A DNA stretch of 64,000 bases, from positions 150,387 through 214,386 of the forward strand of contig NZ_LSTV01000005.1 of NCBI RefSeq assembly GCF_001644225.1. The letters run 5' to 3'. This DNA comes from Microbacterium oleivorans (lineage in GTDB: Bacteria; Actinomycetota; Actinomycetes; Actinomycetales; Microbacteriaceae). Below, piece by piece: positions 51,264-60,037 of this stretch (positions within the stretch are counted from its first letter, which is position 1; every line of letters begins with the position of its first letter). The position numbers were made by a program, and so were the translations under genes. A model generated the notes under the pieces. That model searched no databases and was not told where the DNA came from. It saw only the letters and a list, made by a program, of their open reading frames with translations.

Positions 51264-52015
51264 CACACGAGTCCCGTCACGTCGCGCTGGAGGCGGGAGC
51301 CGTAGCGGAAGAACGCGGCCAGAGCAGCGAGGCCGAGCCCTGCCGCGATCGGCCAGAACGGGAACGTGATGAGCACGGTGGGCTCGGGCACCCACGCGGC
51401 GAAGGGGTCCTCGATCCCGCGGATCTCCTGCCAGTGCCTCCCCGTCGGTGCGAACACCTCCCACGACGCCATGCTCCCCGCGACGTCCCCGAAGACCTGC
51501 GCGAGGACGCCGCCCGCGGTGACGGCGACAGCCGATACCGATGCCATGCGAGCGATCACGGGCGCGAAACCGCGTCCGGAGAGCAGATGCCCGCAGGCGA
51601 CGGCGACGAGGACAGCGATCGAGGCGGGCATGAGCCAGGCGGCGGTCTGGGCGATCGCCCACGTGATCCGTGCTCCGACACTCAGGCCGTCGACGTCGAG
51701 CGTCACCGACTCGAAACCGCCGCCGATGCGTGTCGCCTCGGACGGGTCGGCCCGGACGTAGCTCGGCAGTTCGGGCCAGAACTGGGTGATCGGCATCGTG
51801 ATCGACACCGTGGGTGACAGGAGGATGACCAGGAGGGTGACGAGAGCGCCCACGGCGGACACTCCCGCCCACACGATCGCGATGACCTGCGTCACGCGGA
51901 TCAGTGACGTGGGATCGCTCGACGTCCGTCGCTTCTCCGCGGCCGCGAGGGCAGCCCCCAGGATGAGCACCCCGATGAGGATGACGGTCACCATGACGAT
52001 GAAGTTGACGGTCAC
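51263..52015 (-). CDS. DUF2975-like membrane protein (paralogue 2 of 3)
   Basis: 250 residues, GTG start one base after the previous stop. Four membrane segments with an outer loop of about 55 residues between the second and third (SITMPITQFWPELPSYV...). The tail FFRYGSRLQRDVTGLV matches the other two paralogues. The longer outer loop than in paralogue 1 suggests a different ligand. Confidence 0.78.
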   Translation of the reverse strand: MTVNFIVMVTVILIGVLILGAALAAAEKRRTSSDPTSLIRVTQVIAIVWAGVSAVGALVTLLVILLSPTVSITMPITQFWPELPSYVRADPSEATRIGGGFESVTLDVDGLSVGARITWAIAQTAAWLMPASIAVLVAVACGHLLSGRGFAPVIARMASVSAVAVTAGGVLAQVFGDVAGSMASWEVFAPTGRHWQEIRGIEDPFAAWVPEPTVLITFPFWPIAAGLGLAALAAFFRYGSRLQRDVTGLV

Positions 52016-52016
52016 G

Positions 52017-52760
52017 TCACACCAACCCTTCTGTCTCGCGCTGCAAACGAGCGCCCTGTCGGAAGATCACGCTCAGCGCTGCGAGTCCCAGCGCCACCCC
52101 CGCGGGCCAGAGCGGTATCGCGAAGCCCACGGTGTACGGCGCCGTGATCCCCCCGTCTGCTCCGGACGGCGGGAACAGGCTCTGTGCGAGGAGTGCCGAG
52201 CCCACGTCGGTGAGCACCGAGCCGAGCGACCCTGCGACGAGGACCGTGATCGCGCCGACCATCAGCCAGCGGGAAGCGCCGCTCACGAATGGACGGCCCT
52301 TCACGGCGCGCTGCGCCAGATCCGCGACGAGCCAGCCGGGCACCGCGATGACGGCGGTCGTGAGGGTCTGGCCGATCCCCAGGAGCCAACGACTGCCGCC
52401 GTCCAAGCCGACGACGTTCGCATCGACGATCTGCATCCGCGCGCAGGACAGCGCCGGCCCCGTCGCGGCGGACGCGCCATTCCCCTCCAGGTCGCAGGGG
52501 AGTGCGGTCGGCCAGAAGCCGCTGATCGGGATGTCGACTTCCGCCCAGTCGACCCAGATCCAGCGGACGGCGAGGAACACCGTCCCCAAAAGGGCCGCCG
52601 CCACCCAGATGCGGCCCATCGAGGCGACCACATCGAGGATGACAGATGGCGATTTCCGACGCCGTGCGTCCCAGATCTGTGCGCCGACAATCGCTGCGAC
52701 GACGGCGAGCAGGATCGCGGTGTAGATCAGCGCTCCCTGCCAGTCAGTCCACGAAACCAT
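52017..52760 (-). CDS. DUF2975-like membrane protein (paralogue 3 of 3)
   Basis: 247 residues from an ATG that follows GGGGGGA by seven bases; an ATG at 52784 would add eight residues but lacks a ribosome site and lies in the palindrome. Four membrane segments and an outer loop with WPTALPCDLEGNG and SCARMQI, whose Cys pair may form a disulfide. The tail FRQGARLQRETEGLV is the shared ending. First gene of the operon. Confidence 0.78.
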   Translation of the reverse strand: MVSWTDWQGALIYTAILLAVVAAIVGAQIWDARRRKSPSVILDVVASMGRIWVAAALLGTVFLAVRWIWVDWAEVDIPISGFWPTALPCDLEGNGASAATGPALSCARMQIVDANVVGLDGGSRWLLGIGQTLTTAVIAVPGWLVADLAQRAVKGRPFVSGASRWLMVGAITVLVAGSLGSVLTDVGSALLAQSLFPPSGADGGITAPYTVGFAIPLWPAGVALGLAALSVIFRQGARLQRETEGLV

Positions 52761-52774
52761 TCCCGCGTCCCCCC

Positions 52775-52794
52775 ATAACGACATTCGTTGTTAT
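52775..52794. promoter_or_regulatory. Imperfect palindrome at the start of the DUF2975/XRE operon
   Basis: ATAAC and GTTAT arms enclose a ten-base centre with further partial symmetry (GAC/GTT). It lies just before the first gene of the operon and in a region AT-richer than its surroundings, so it may be the operator of the XRE regulator. Confidence 0.4.
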
Positions 52795-52932
52795 CGAGAA
52801 ACGTTATGCCCATGGATGCCGCGGCCGCAAGCCCCGGCTTCGGTATGCCCACGGCGAACACGGGCATACCGGCATCCCGCCGTCGTTAGCCTCTACGTAA
52901 GACGCCGCCAGTGCGTCGAGTGGAGGTGGACG

Positions 52933-55458
52933 ATGTTCGAGAGATTCACAGACCGTGCACGTCGTGTGGTGGTGCTCGCCCAGGAAGAGGCGAAGATGCT
53001 GAACCACAACTACATCGGCACGGAGCACATCCTCCTCGGCCTGATCCACGAGGGCGAAGGCGTCGCCGCCAAGGCCCTCGAGAGCCTCGGCATCTCGCTC
53101 GACGCCGTGCGCGAGCAGGTCCAGGACATCATCGGACAGGGGCAGCAGCAGCCGACGGGTCACATCCCGTTCACGCCGCGCGCCAAGAAGGTGCTCGAGC
53201 TGTCGCTGCGCGAAGCGCTGCAGCTGGGCCACAACTACATCGGCACCGAACACATCCTGCTCGGGCTCATCCGGGAGGGTGAGGGTGTCGCCGCTCAGGT
53301 TCTCGTGAAGCTCGGCGCCGACCTGAACAAGGTGCGCCAGCAGGTTATCCAGCTGCTCAGCGGCTACCAGGGCAAGGAGCCCGCGGGCGTCGCGACCGGC
53401 GCCGGCGAGCAGGCCCAGGCCACCGCTCAGGGCGGCTCGGCGGTCCTCGACCAGTTCGGCCGCAACCTGACCCAGGCCGCGCGCGACAACAAGCTCGACC
53501 CCGTCATCGGGCGCGAGAAGGAGATCGAGCGCGTGATGCAGATCCTGTCGCGCCGCTCGAAGAACAACCCGGTCCTCATCGGTGAGCCCGGTGTCGGCAA
53601 GACCGCCGTCGTCGAGGGTCTCGCTCAGGCCATCGTCAAGGGCGAGGTGCCCGAGACGCTCAAGGACAAGCAGGTCTACTCGCTCGACCTCGGCTCGCTC
53701 ATCGCCGGTTCCCGCTACCGCGGTGACTTTGAGGAGCGCCTGAAGAAGGTCACCAAGGAGATCCGCACGCGCGGCGACATCATCGTCTTCATCGACGAGA
53801 TCCACACCCTCGTGGGTGCGGGTGCCGCCGAGGGCGCGATCGACGCCGCCAGCATCCTGAAGCCGCTGCTCGCCCGTGGTGAGCTGCAGACGATCGGTGC
53901 GACGACGCTCGACGAGTACCGCAAGCACTTCGAGAAGGATGCCGCGCTGGAGCGCCGCTTCCAGCCGATCCAGGTGGCCGAGCCGAGCCTGCCCCACGCG
54001 ATCAACATCCTGAAGGGCCTGCGCGACCGCTACGAGGCGCACCACAAGGTGCAGATCACCGACGGCGCCATCGTCGCCGCGGCGAACCTCTCCGACCGGT
54101 ACGTCTCCGACCGCTTCCTGCCCGACAAGGCCATCGACCTGATCGACGAGGCCGGCGCCCGCCTGCGCCTGTCGATCCTGTCCAGCCCTCCGGAGCTGCG
54201 CGAGTTCGACGAGAAGATCGCCAAGGTCCGCGAGGACAAGGAAGCTGCCAGCGAGGAGCAGGACTTCGAGAAGGCCGCCGCTCTGCGCGACGAGGAGAAG
54301 TCGCTCCTGGCCGAGCGTCTGCGCCTCGAGAAGCAGTGGCGCTCGGGCGACGTCGCGTCGCACGCGGTCGTCGACGAGGGTCTGATCGCCGAGGTCCTGG
54401 CTCAGGCCACCGGCATCCCGGTCTTCAAGCTCACCGAGGAGGAGACGAGCCGTCTCGTCTTCATGGAGAAGGCCCTGCACCAGCGCGTCATCGGTCAGGA
54501 AGAGGCCATCGCGGCCCTCTCCCGCACGATCCGCCGCCAGCGCGCCGGCCTCAAGGACCCGAACCGCCCGTCGGGCTCGTTCATCTTCGCCGGCCCTACG
54601 GGCGTCGGTAAGACCGAGCTCGCCAAGGCGCTCGCCGAGTTCCTCTTCGACGACGAGGGCGCGCTGATCTCCCTCGACATGTCGGAGTTCGGTGAGAAGC
54701 ACACGGTCTCGCGACTGTTCGGTGCCCCTCCCGGATTCGTCGGGTTCGAAGAGGGCGGCCAGCTCACCGAGAAGGTGCGCCGCAAGCCGTTCTCCGTGGT
54801 CCTCTTCGACGAGATCGAGAAGGCCCACCCGGACATCTTCAACTCGCTGCTGCAGATCCTCGAAGAGGGTCGCCTGACCGATGGTCAGGGCCGCGTGGTC
54901 GACTTCAAGAACACCGTGATCATCATGACGACGAACCTCGGTTCGTCGGCGATCGCCGGTGGTCCCGTCGGCTTCCAGGTCGAAGGCAACTCGCAGACGA
55001 CCTACGAGCGGATGAAGGGCAAGGTCGACGAGGAGCTGAAGCGCCACTTCAAGCCGGAGTTCCTCAACCGCGTCGACGACGTCATCGTCTTCCCGCAGCT
55101 CAACAAGGACGAGCTGCGCCAGATCGTGACGCTCTTCACGAAGCGCCTCAGCGAGCGTCTGCTCGACCGTGACATGACGGTGGAGCTGACCGACGACGCG
55201 AAGGACCGCCTCATCGAGATCGGTTTCGACCCGACGCTGGGTGCCCGGCCGCTGCGCCGCGCCATGCAGCGCGAGGTCGAGGACCAGCTCTCCGAGCGGA
55301 TCCTGCGCGGCGAGCTCAACGCCGGCGACCACGTGAAGGTAGACACCGAGAACGGCCGCTTCGTCTTCGCGACGACCCGCCAGGAAGGGCGCGAGGCGGT
55401 CGGCGTCGGGGCCGCGGGCGAGATCACCGCGAGCCCGGACATCATCGCCGGGTCGTAA
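52933..55458 (+). CDS. clpC: ATP-dependent Clp protease ATP-binding subunit ClpC
   Basis: 841 residues; the ATG follows GGAGG and TAGCCT at 52887-52892 is a likely -10 box. Two N-terminal Clp repeats ([21 protein letters not shown], then [21 protein letters not shown]) come first. AAA-1 has [10 protein letters not shown] near 217, a UVR domain lies near 420-455 ([15 protein letters not shown]), and AAA-2 has [10 protein letters not shown] near 553 and the [19 protein letters not shown]alker B. It unfolds proteins for ClpP. No CtsR-like repressor gene is next to it, as usual in actinobacteria, where ClgR controls clpC. Confidence 0.97.
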   Translation: MFERFTDRARRVVVLAQEEAKMLNHNYIGTEHILLGLIHEGEGVAAKALESLGISLDAVREQVQDIIGQGQQQPTGHIPFTPRAKKVLELSLREALQLGHNYIGTEHILLGLIREGEGVAAQVLVKLGADLNKVRQQVIQLLSGYQGKEPAGVATGAGEQAQATAQGGSAVLDQFGRNLTQAARDNKLDPVIGREKEIERVMQILSRRSKNNPVLIGEPGVGKTAVVEGLAQAIVKGEVPETLKDKQVYSLDLGSLIAGSRYRGDFEERLKKVTKEIRTRGDIIVFIDEIHTLVGAGAAEGAIDAASILKPLLARGELQTIGATTLDEYRKHFEKDAALERRFQPIQVAEPSLPHAINILKGLRDRYEAHHKVQITDGAIVAAANLSDRYVSDRFLPDKAIDLIDEAGARLRLSILSSPPELREFDEKIAKVREDKEAASEEQDFEKAAALRDEEKSLLAERLRLEKQWRSGDVASHAVVDEGLIAEVLAQATGIPVFKLTEEETSRLVFMEKALHQRVIGQEEAIAALSRTIRRQRAGLKDPNRPSGSFIFAGPTGVGKTELAKALAEFLFDDEGALISLDMSEFGEKHTVSRLFGAPPGFVGFEEGGQLTEKVRRKPFSVVLFDEIEKAHPDIFNSLLQILEEGRLTDGQGRVVDFKNTVIIMTTNLGSSAIAGGPVGFQVEGNSQTTYERMKGKVDEELKRHFKPEFLNRVDDVIVFPQLNKDELRQIVTLFTKRLSERLLDRDMTVELTDDAKDRLIEIGFDPTLGARPLRRAMQREVEDQLSERILRGELNAGDHVKVDTENGRFVFATTRQEGREAVGVGAAGEITASPDIIAGS

Positions 55459-55473
55459 GCGACACGACGGACA

Positions 55474-55503
55474 GGGGTCGGATGCCGAGAGGCATCCGAC
55501 CCC
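55474..55503. terminator. Two-way terminator between clpC and an acetyltransferase gene
   Basis: Thirteen-base perfect arms (GGGGTCGGATGCC at 55474 and GGCATCCGACCCC at 55491) around a GAGA loop, between converging genes. It uses the same GGATGCC core as the terminator at 20017-20050. Confidence 0.85.
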
Positions 55504-55511
55504 TTCGTCGT

Positions 55512-55940
55512 TCAGTCTTGGCGCACCAGGAAGACGTCGACCTCGTCCTCGGTGTCGAGCACGAAGCCGTGCCGCTCGTACAGGCGGCGGGCGGGGCTGC
55601 CCTGCAGCACGTTCAGGCGCCAGGGGAGCGGGTGGGTCTCGGCGAGCGTTGCGTGCAGGACCTCCGTGCCGATCCCGGCGCCCTGGAGGTGCGCGGCGAG
55701 GTAGAAGTGCTCGAGCCAGGTGCCGTCAGGGGCCGGGCGGACGGCGATCGACCCGGCATCCGTTCCGTCGACGACGATCACGCGAGTGACGGTCGGATCG
55801 AAGGCGTCAAGGAACCGCTGCCGCACGCGATGCTCGTCGTACCGGCCCAGGCGGTCGAGGTCCGGGCGCATGACCACGGCTCGGAGCTCGGCGATCCACG
55901 TCGCGTCGTCGGGCGTCGAGGGGCGGAGGGTCCAGCGCAT
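55512..55940 (-). CDS. GNAT-family N-acetyltransferase
   Basis: 142 residues from the ATG at 55940. The GNAT fold is shown by an early LRPSTPDDATWIAELR, the acetyl-CoA loop LEHFYLAAHLQGAGIGTEVLHA near 85, and the C-terminal ARRLYERHGFVLDTEDEV. The substrate is unknown. The long upstream frame to 56156 covers a palindromic repeat and is rejected. Confidence 0.88.
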   Translation of the reverse strand: MRWTLRPSTPDDATWIAELRAVVMRPDLDRLGRYDEHRVRQRFLDAFDPTVTRVIVVDGTDAGSIAVRPAPDGTWLEHFYLAAHLQGAGIGTEVLHATLAETHPLPWRLNVLQGSPARRLYERHGFVLDTEDEVDVFLVRQD

Positions 55941-55962
55941 CCGTCCATTCAACCGCGGGCGC

Positions 55963-56054
55963 GCGTCAGCGGAGGCCACGGATATCGGGTGACTCCCGGC
56001 ATCCGCGTCGCCGTGATCGGGGTGTCGCGTCGGATCTGTCGCCTCCGTGAGCGC
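55963..56054. repeat. Palindromic repeat, copy 1 (diverged)
   Basis: Outer arms GGAGGCCACGGAT and ATCTGTCGCCTCC pair with a few mismatches, and the core has CTCCCGGCATCCGCGTCGCC and GGGGTGTCGCGTCGGATC stretches shared with the other three copies. The outer arms differ from the other copies yet stay complementary, as if kept by selection for pairing. It lies between the divergent acetyltransferase genes. Confidence 0.7.
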
Positions 56055-56068
56055 GGGAGGATGGGGAG

Positions 56069-56560
56069 GTGCGCGCATCCGTGACCGTCCGCCCGGCAGA
56101 TCTCGACGGGCCCGACCGGGCCGCGGTCGCCTCGATGCTGGCGGCGTATCACGCACAGACCGAGCGGGAGAAGGTCGAGCGAGGGCTCGCCGAGCCCGGA
56201 CCGCTGCCCGAGCGATACGCGGTCGAGGTGCGCGACCCCGTCAGGTCTTTCGACGGAGCGGTTGTCCTCGTCGCCGAGCGCGACGAGGCGGCCATCGGGA
56301 TGGCGGTGATGCACCGCGCGGGGAGCGATGTTGAGGTCAAGCGCCTGTGGGTCGCCCCCGCGGGTCGGCGCTCCGGCGCGGGATCGGCGCTGCTGGCGGA
56401 TGCTGCGGAGCGCGCACGCGCCCTGGGTGCGGCGGGGCTGCGCCTCTCGGTGTGGAACTGGCGTGCTGACGCGCTCGCGCTCTACGCGCGGGAGGGCCTC
56501 GTCGAGGCGCCGTCCTGGGAGTCGCGCGCACAGCTCGTGTGCTTGCGCCTTCCCCTCTGA
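56069..56560 (+). CDS. GNAT-family N-acetyltransferase
   Basis: 163 residues with GTG start six bases after GAGGAT. VEVKRLWVAPAGRRSGAGSALLADAAERA near 88-115 is the acetyl-CoA-binding motif A, followed by LRLSVWNWRADALALYAREGLVE (motif B). It differs clearly from the acetyltransferase at 55512 and belongs to another subgroup. The substrate is unknown. Confidence 0.88.
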   Translation: MRASVTVRPADLDGPDRAAVASMLAAYHAQTEREKVERGLAEPGPLPERYAVEVRDPVRSFDGAVVLVAERDEAAIGMAVMHRAGSDVEVKRLWVAPAGRRSGAGSALLADAAERARALGAAGLRLSVWNWRADALALYAREGLVEAPSWESRAQLVCLRLPL

Positions 56561-56570
56561 GCCGCTGTCC

Positions 56571-56650
56571 GCGGATGCAACGGATGCCGCACGACACCCG
56601 GCATCCGCGACGCCGTCATCGGGGTGTCGCGTCGGATCCGTTGCATCCGC
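56571..56650. repeat. Palindromic repeat, copy 2
   Basis: Arms GCGGATGCAACGGAT (56571-56585) and ATCCGTTGCATCCGC (56636-56650) are perfectly complementary. Between them come CGACACCCGGCATCCGCGACGCC and the GGGGTGTCGCGTCGG stretch in parts shared with the other copies. It lies between two convergent genes and could stop transcription from both sides. Confidence 0.85.
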
Positions 56651-56662
56651 GAGCGGGCGGGA

Positions 56663-57148
56663 TCAGGCGAAACCGCCGGGAGCGAGGAGCGCGACGCACG
56701 GGCCGAGGACGAGGATCCACGCGGCCGCGGTGACGATGAGGATGCCGGTGCCGATCGGACGGGTGCGGGCGGAGAACATGAGCGCGACGCCGACAACGGC
56801 GATGATCACGAACGGGGCGAGGAAGCCGATCAAGCCGACGGAGATCAGCGCGATCGCGAGCAGGCCGCCGAGGAGGTAGGCGCCGCATCCGATGCCCGTG
56901 CCGATGCCGACGCCCGCACCGAAGCTCAGCCGCCGTGGCCCCGCGGGCTGCGCGTACCCTGCCGGTTCCGGCGAGATGCCCGGTGCGCCGGGGTAGAGCG
57001 GGGTCGGATAGGGCGGCCCCTGCGGTGGTGTCGGGGCGGGCGGGCCCTGCGGTGGCGTCGGGGAGGGCGGGCCCGCGTGCGGACCCGCCGGCGGGTCGGT
57101 AGGCGGTGTCGGCTCGGCGTCGTCGGGACGATCAGGTTCGGGGGACAT
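56663..57148 (-). CDS. Proline-rich small membrane protein
   Basis: 161 residues. The first 70 are Pro-rich with repeated PPTPPQGPPxPTP-like units and no fixed fold; then two or three membrane helices (ISVGLIGFLAPFVIIAVVGVALMF and GILIVTAAAWILVLGPCVALL). The Pro-rich half probably stays in the cytoplasm, as in DUF4190-type proteins. Its start lies 17 bases inside the Lgt-like gene, so it is the last member of that operon. Function unknown. Confidence 0.75.
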   Translation of the reverse strand: MSPEPDRPDDAEPTPPTDPPAGPHAGPPSPTPPQGPPAPTPPQGPPYPTPLYPGAPGISPEPAGYAQPAGPRRLSFGAGVGIGTGIGCGAYLLGGLLAIALISVGLIGFLAPFVIIAVVGVALMFSARTRPIGTGILIVTAAAWILVLGPCVALLAPGGFA

Positions 57149-57950
57149 CGGCGGCCATCCTTCCGATCGGTGGGGTGTCGTGCAGGGTGAGTCGTCCGCG
57201 CGAGGCCATCCAGGCGAGGCGGGCGAACAGCAGGGGGATCGTCACGGCGAGGAACAGCTGCGGCCTCGTGAGTCCGAGCCAGGCGACCTCGTTGCCGCGG
57301 ACGAACTCGACGGCGAAGCGGAACACGGCGTACGCCGCGATGTACAGCGTGAGGGTCTCGCCCGGTGCGATCGGCCGGTGCCGCAGCCAGAACCACAGCA
57401 CCGCGAACGCCGCCGCATGGAAGACGATCTCGTAGACGAAGCTCGGGTGCAGCGGCACGCCGGCGGGCGCACCGACCCGCGCGGCTGCGCCCGGGTCGAG
57501 GACGATGCCCCACCCGGCGCCGGTCGGGGTTCCGGGTTGCTCGGTGAGGAGGCATCCGATCCGTCCGATCGCCATGGCGAGCGCGACGGCGGGGGCGAAG
57601 AGGTCGCCGGAACGATCCGGATACCGCGCGATCCGCTTCGCGACGTGCACGCCGAGCCAGGCGCCGACGAGAGCCGACAGCATCGACGCGTTGCCGTAGG
57701 CGAGCTGATCGACGAGCGACAGGTTCTTCGACGGATCGAGGTGCTGCGCCCATGTTCCGAGCCGCGAGAGCACGGCGGCGCCGACGAGCGCGCCGAGCAC
57801 GAGGTAGGCGATGCGCGGGTCGGTCACCGCGCGGCGGCGCTTCTCGATGAGGAAGACGACCCCCGCGGCGAGCAGCCCGAGGCCCACGAACACGGCGTGC
57901 GTGTCGATAGGCGGCAGCCAGGGGGCGAGGTCGCTCAGCAGCGGGAACAC
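57132..57950 (-). CDS. Prolipoprotein diacylglyceryl transferase (Lgt)-like protein
   Basis: 272 residues with seven membrane helices, the Lgt topology. The Lgt signature appears as MAIGRIGCLLTEQPGTPTG near 135-153; the usual Asn after GRIG is Cys here. HPSFVYEIVFHAA follows, and VRGNEVAWLGLTRPQLF resembles the C-terminal part. True Lgt moves diacylglyceryl to lipoproteins from phosphatidylglycerol; this looks like a side branch of the family. It follows a Tes-like radical SAM gene and a small membrane gene, with only three bases in between. A modified membrane-lipid or lipoprotein role is suggested by the context. Confidence 0.82.
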   Translation of the reverse strand: MFPLLSDLAPWLPPIDTHAVFVGLGLLAAGVVFLIEKRRRAVTDPRIAYLVLGALVGAAVLSRLGTWAQHLDPSKNLSLVDQLAYGNASMLSALVGAWLGVHVAKRIARYPDRSGDLFAPAVALAMAIGRIGCLLTEQPGTPTGAGWGIVLDPGAAARVGAPAGVPLHPSFVYEIVFHAAAFAVLWFWLRHRPIAPGETLTLYIAAYAVFRFAVEFVRGNEVAWLGLTRPQLFLAVTIPLLFARLAWMASRGRLTLHDTPPIGRMAADVPRT

Positions 57951-57953
57951 GGG

Positions 57954-58271
57954 TCAGCCCAGCAGCCGCATCCAGAGCACGACCCACAGCGGGATCGCCG
58001 CCAGGGCGAGCACCTCGAGCACGCACAGGTAGGCCAGGACGAGCCGGGTGTCGCCGAGCTTGCAGCGCGAGCGCAGCAGCCCCGCGCGCCGGGCGCGCAC
58101 GTACCCCGCGATCGCGACACCGGCGAAGACGGCGACCGCGAAGGGCCCCGTGACGGCCGCGATCGCGGCGATCGTCGCGAAGACGCACAGCCGCAAGGGG
58201 TCGAACGGCGCAACCGGATCGGCGACGCTCTCGTCGCGCTGATTGAGGTGTCCGAACCCGGCGGTGCTCAC
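57954..58271 (-). CDS. Small membrane protein between the radical SAM and Lgt-like genes
   Basis: 105 residues; GTG start overlapping the radical SAM stop by four bases. Two or three membrane helices (LCVFATIAAIAAVTGPFAVAV near 25, VFAGVAIAGYVRARR near 45, LVLAYLCVLEVLALAAIPLW near 80). It contains no recognised motif. Tight coupling on both sides implies that it works with these enzymes, for example as a membrane partner. Confidence 0.75.
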   Translation of the reverse strand: MSTAGFGHLNQRDESVADPVAPFDPLRLCVFATIAAIAAVTGPFAVAVFAGVAIAGYVRARRAGLLRSRCKLGDTRLVLAYLCVLEVLALAAIPLWVVLWMRLLG

Positions 58272-59857
58272 GAGACGCTCACCGGGATCTGCTGCCGACC
58301 GCCCGTCGCGGTCGACAGTCGGGTGCGGCCCAGGGGCGCCCACGCCTGCACGGCGCAGAAAGGGGCGCACTGGTGCGCGTCGGTCGACTCGTTGACGGTC
58401 GCCACGTGCACGCAGCACTGCGTGAGACGTTCCTCGATCATCGTGTTGATGTCCATGAACGGCTTCACGGTGATCCGCAGCACCCGCTCGCCCATCATCT
58501 TTCGCAGACGCGCGTGCTGCCCCGGCAGCTTCGATGCGGCGAGGGTGGCGAGGGTGCCGATCCCGAGGTCGCAGTTCTGGCAGATGTCGCGCCAGATCGA
58601 ACTCATGGACGGATGCGACAGCGACGACTGCTCGCTCAGCAGGTCGAGAAGCGACCCCTTCACCACCTCGCGGATCGCCTTGTTGACGTTGCTGTCGGCG
58701 ATGCGGTTGGCGATCATGTCGGGCTGCAGGTCGAGGAAGTCCTTCAACCGCTCGTGCCCGATGAGCCCGACGAGCGACTTCCAGTCGCCGGCATCGTCCT
58801 TGAGCAGGTAGCCGACCGAGCAGCAGTGCGGGTGGCTGCACGGCAGCGCCGTGAGGTCGCGCCACGTGACCTCGCCGTCCGTCTGCGGGCCGAGCCGGTT
58901 CAGCACACCCGTGTGCGTGAGACGGTCGTTCGGGTCGATGCCCGAAGAGCGCCCCGAGCCGAACACCGGCTGGATCGTCACGCCGCCGACGAATGGCGTC
59001 GCCATCGCGCGGCGGATCACCGCGCCGATCTCGCCGTCGTTGATCCCGAGGGTCGCCGTCATCGTGAGGGTGGTGAACACCCCGGCATCCGACAGCCGTT
59101 CGATCGCGCGTTCCTTGAACCGGCGGATGTCGGCGCCGCGATGGAAGGCGGATGCCGCGGCCGACTCGCCGTCGTACTGCAGGTAGACCTCGACCCGCTC
59201 ACGGTGCTTCTTGAGCACCTCGACGAAAGCGTCGTCCTGCGCGATGCGGAGACCGTTCGAGTTCAGCAGGATGCGGACGATCGGCCGGGCGACGAGATGC
59301 TCGAGGAGCTGTTCGAGCCACGGGTAGAGGGTCGGCTCACCGCCCGACAGCATCAGCACGTCGATGCGATTGTTCTCCCTCGCGAGGCGCGCGTCGACCG
59401 AGGCGAGCACCTCGGCCAGCGGCGCAACGGCAGAGGCCGCGGGGCTCGACTCCGCGAAGCACGTCGGGCACTTGAGGTTGCAGTGGTCCAGGAGGTCCTC
59501 GAGGAGGATGCAGGTGTGCTGGGTCTGCATCTGCGGCAGCCCGTCCTCGTACGCCGAGGGCACCGGCTTGAAGTTCCCCGTCGTGTCAGGACCGTGGACC
59601 TTCGTCGGGGCGGTCCACTGCTCGAGGTAGGTGAGGATCTCGGCCGACTCGTCGTAGAGCGTACGCACGAGGCCGTGGTCGGGGCATCCGCGTTCCAGCC
59701 AGACCGTGCCGTCTCGGTCGGCGAGCCACCCCGACAGTCGGCGCACCTCGCTCAGCGGACGGTCCGGGTCCTCCTCGTGGCACGTCGGGCAGAACGCGTT
59801 GACGTAGCGGTGGACCCGATAGTCGCGCAGGGGCATCCCCGCTCCGGCGTGGCTCAT
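58268..59857 (-). CDS. Radical SAM protein resembling tetraether synthase (Tes)
   Basis: 529 residues from the ATG at 59857, chosen because TAGGGT stands six bases before it. The N-terminus has a small Cys cluster (C23, C26, C58, H61: AFCPTCHEED and ERGCPDHG). The radical SAM motif DHCNLKCPTCF has Cys 126, 130 and 133, and LMLSGGEPTLYP follows. The C-terminal part has more Cys sets (CSHPHCCSVGYLL, DICQNCDLGIG, TQCCVHVATVN, QCAPFCAVQ), enough for extra Fe-S clusters. This multi-cluster plan resembles archaeal Tes, which joins lipid tails by C-C bonds, and the Fe-S oxidoreductases grouped with it. Next to an Lgt-like enzyme, lipid-tail chemistry is a reasonable guess, not shown. Confidence 0.8.
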   Translation of the reverse strand: MSHAGAGMPLRDYRVHRYVNAFCPTCHEEDPDRPLSEVRRLSGWLADRDGTVWLERGCPDHGLVRTLYDESAEILTYLEQWTAPTKVHGPDTTGNFKPVPSAYEDGLPQMQTQHTCILLEDLLDHCNLKCPTCFAESSPAASAVAPLAEVLASVDARLARENNRIDVLMLSGGEPTLYPWLEQLLEHLVARPIVRILLNSNGLRIAQDDAFVEVLKKHRERVEVYLQYDGESAAASAFHRGADIRRFKERAIERLSDAGVFTTLTMTATLGINDGEIGAVIRRAMATPFVGGVTIQPVFGSGRSSGIDPNDRLTHTGVLNRLGPQTDGEVTWRDLTALPCSHPHCCSVGYLLKDDAGDWKSLVGLIGHERLKDFLDLQPDMIANRIADSNVNKAIREVVKGSLLDLLSEQSSLSHPSMSSIWRDICQNCDLGIGTLATLAASKLPGQHARLRKMMGERVLRITVKPFMDINTMIEERLTQCCVHVATVNESTDAHQCAPFCAVQAWAPLGRTRLSTATGGRQQIPVSVS

Positions 59858-59869
59858 GCCCACACCCTA
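59858..59869 (-). promoter_or_regulatory. -10 box of the radical SAM operon, leaderless layout
   Basis: Minus-strand TAGGGT, six bases, then the ATG at 59857. This favours the ATG over the in-frame GTG at 59863. Confidence 0.5.
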
Positions 59870-59924
59870 GTCCTGGGGTCGGCCGGGTCCAGCGGTGGCC
59901 CGCGTACAACGGCGACCCGCGTCA

Positions 59925-60004
59925 GCGGATGCAACGGATGCCGGGCGACACCCGGCATCCGCGTCGCCGTCACCGGCGTGTCGCACGCGATCCATTGCAT
60001 CCGC
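59925..60004. repeat. Palindromic repeat, copy 3
   Basis: Arms GCGGATGCAACGGAT (59925-59939) and ATCCATTGCATCCGC (59990-60004) pair with one mismatch. The inner hairpin GGATGCCGGG/CCCGGCATCC with a CGACA loop is perfect. It lies between the divergent radical SAM and kinase genes. Confidence 0.85.
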
Positions 60005-60037
60005 GAACGCCGCCGGGGCGTAGTGGAGGATGGGGCC

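Noticed and set aside
52804..55332. Long minus-strand frame opposite clpC
   Set aside because: It is the antisense of a clear ClpC with an artificial Leu/Asp/Arg composition; no ribosome site or motif.
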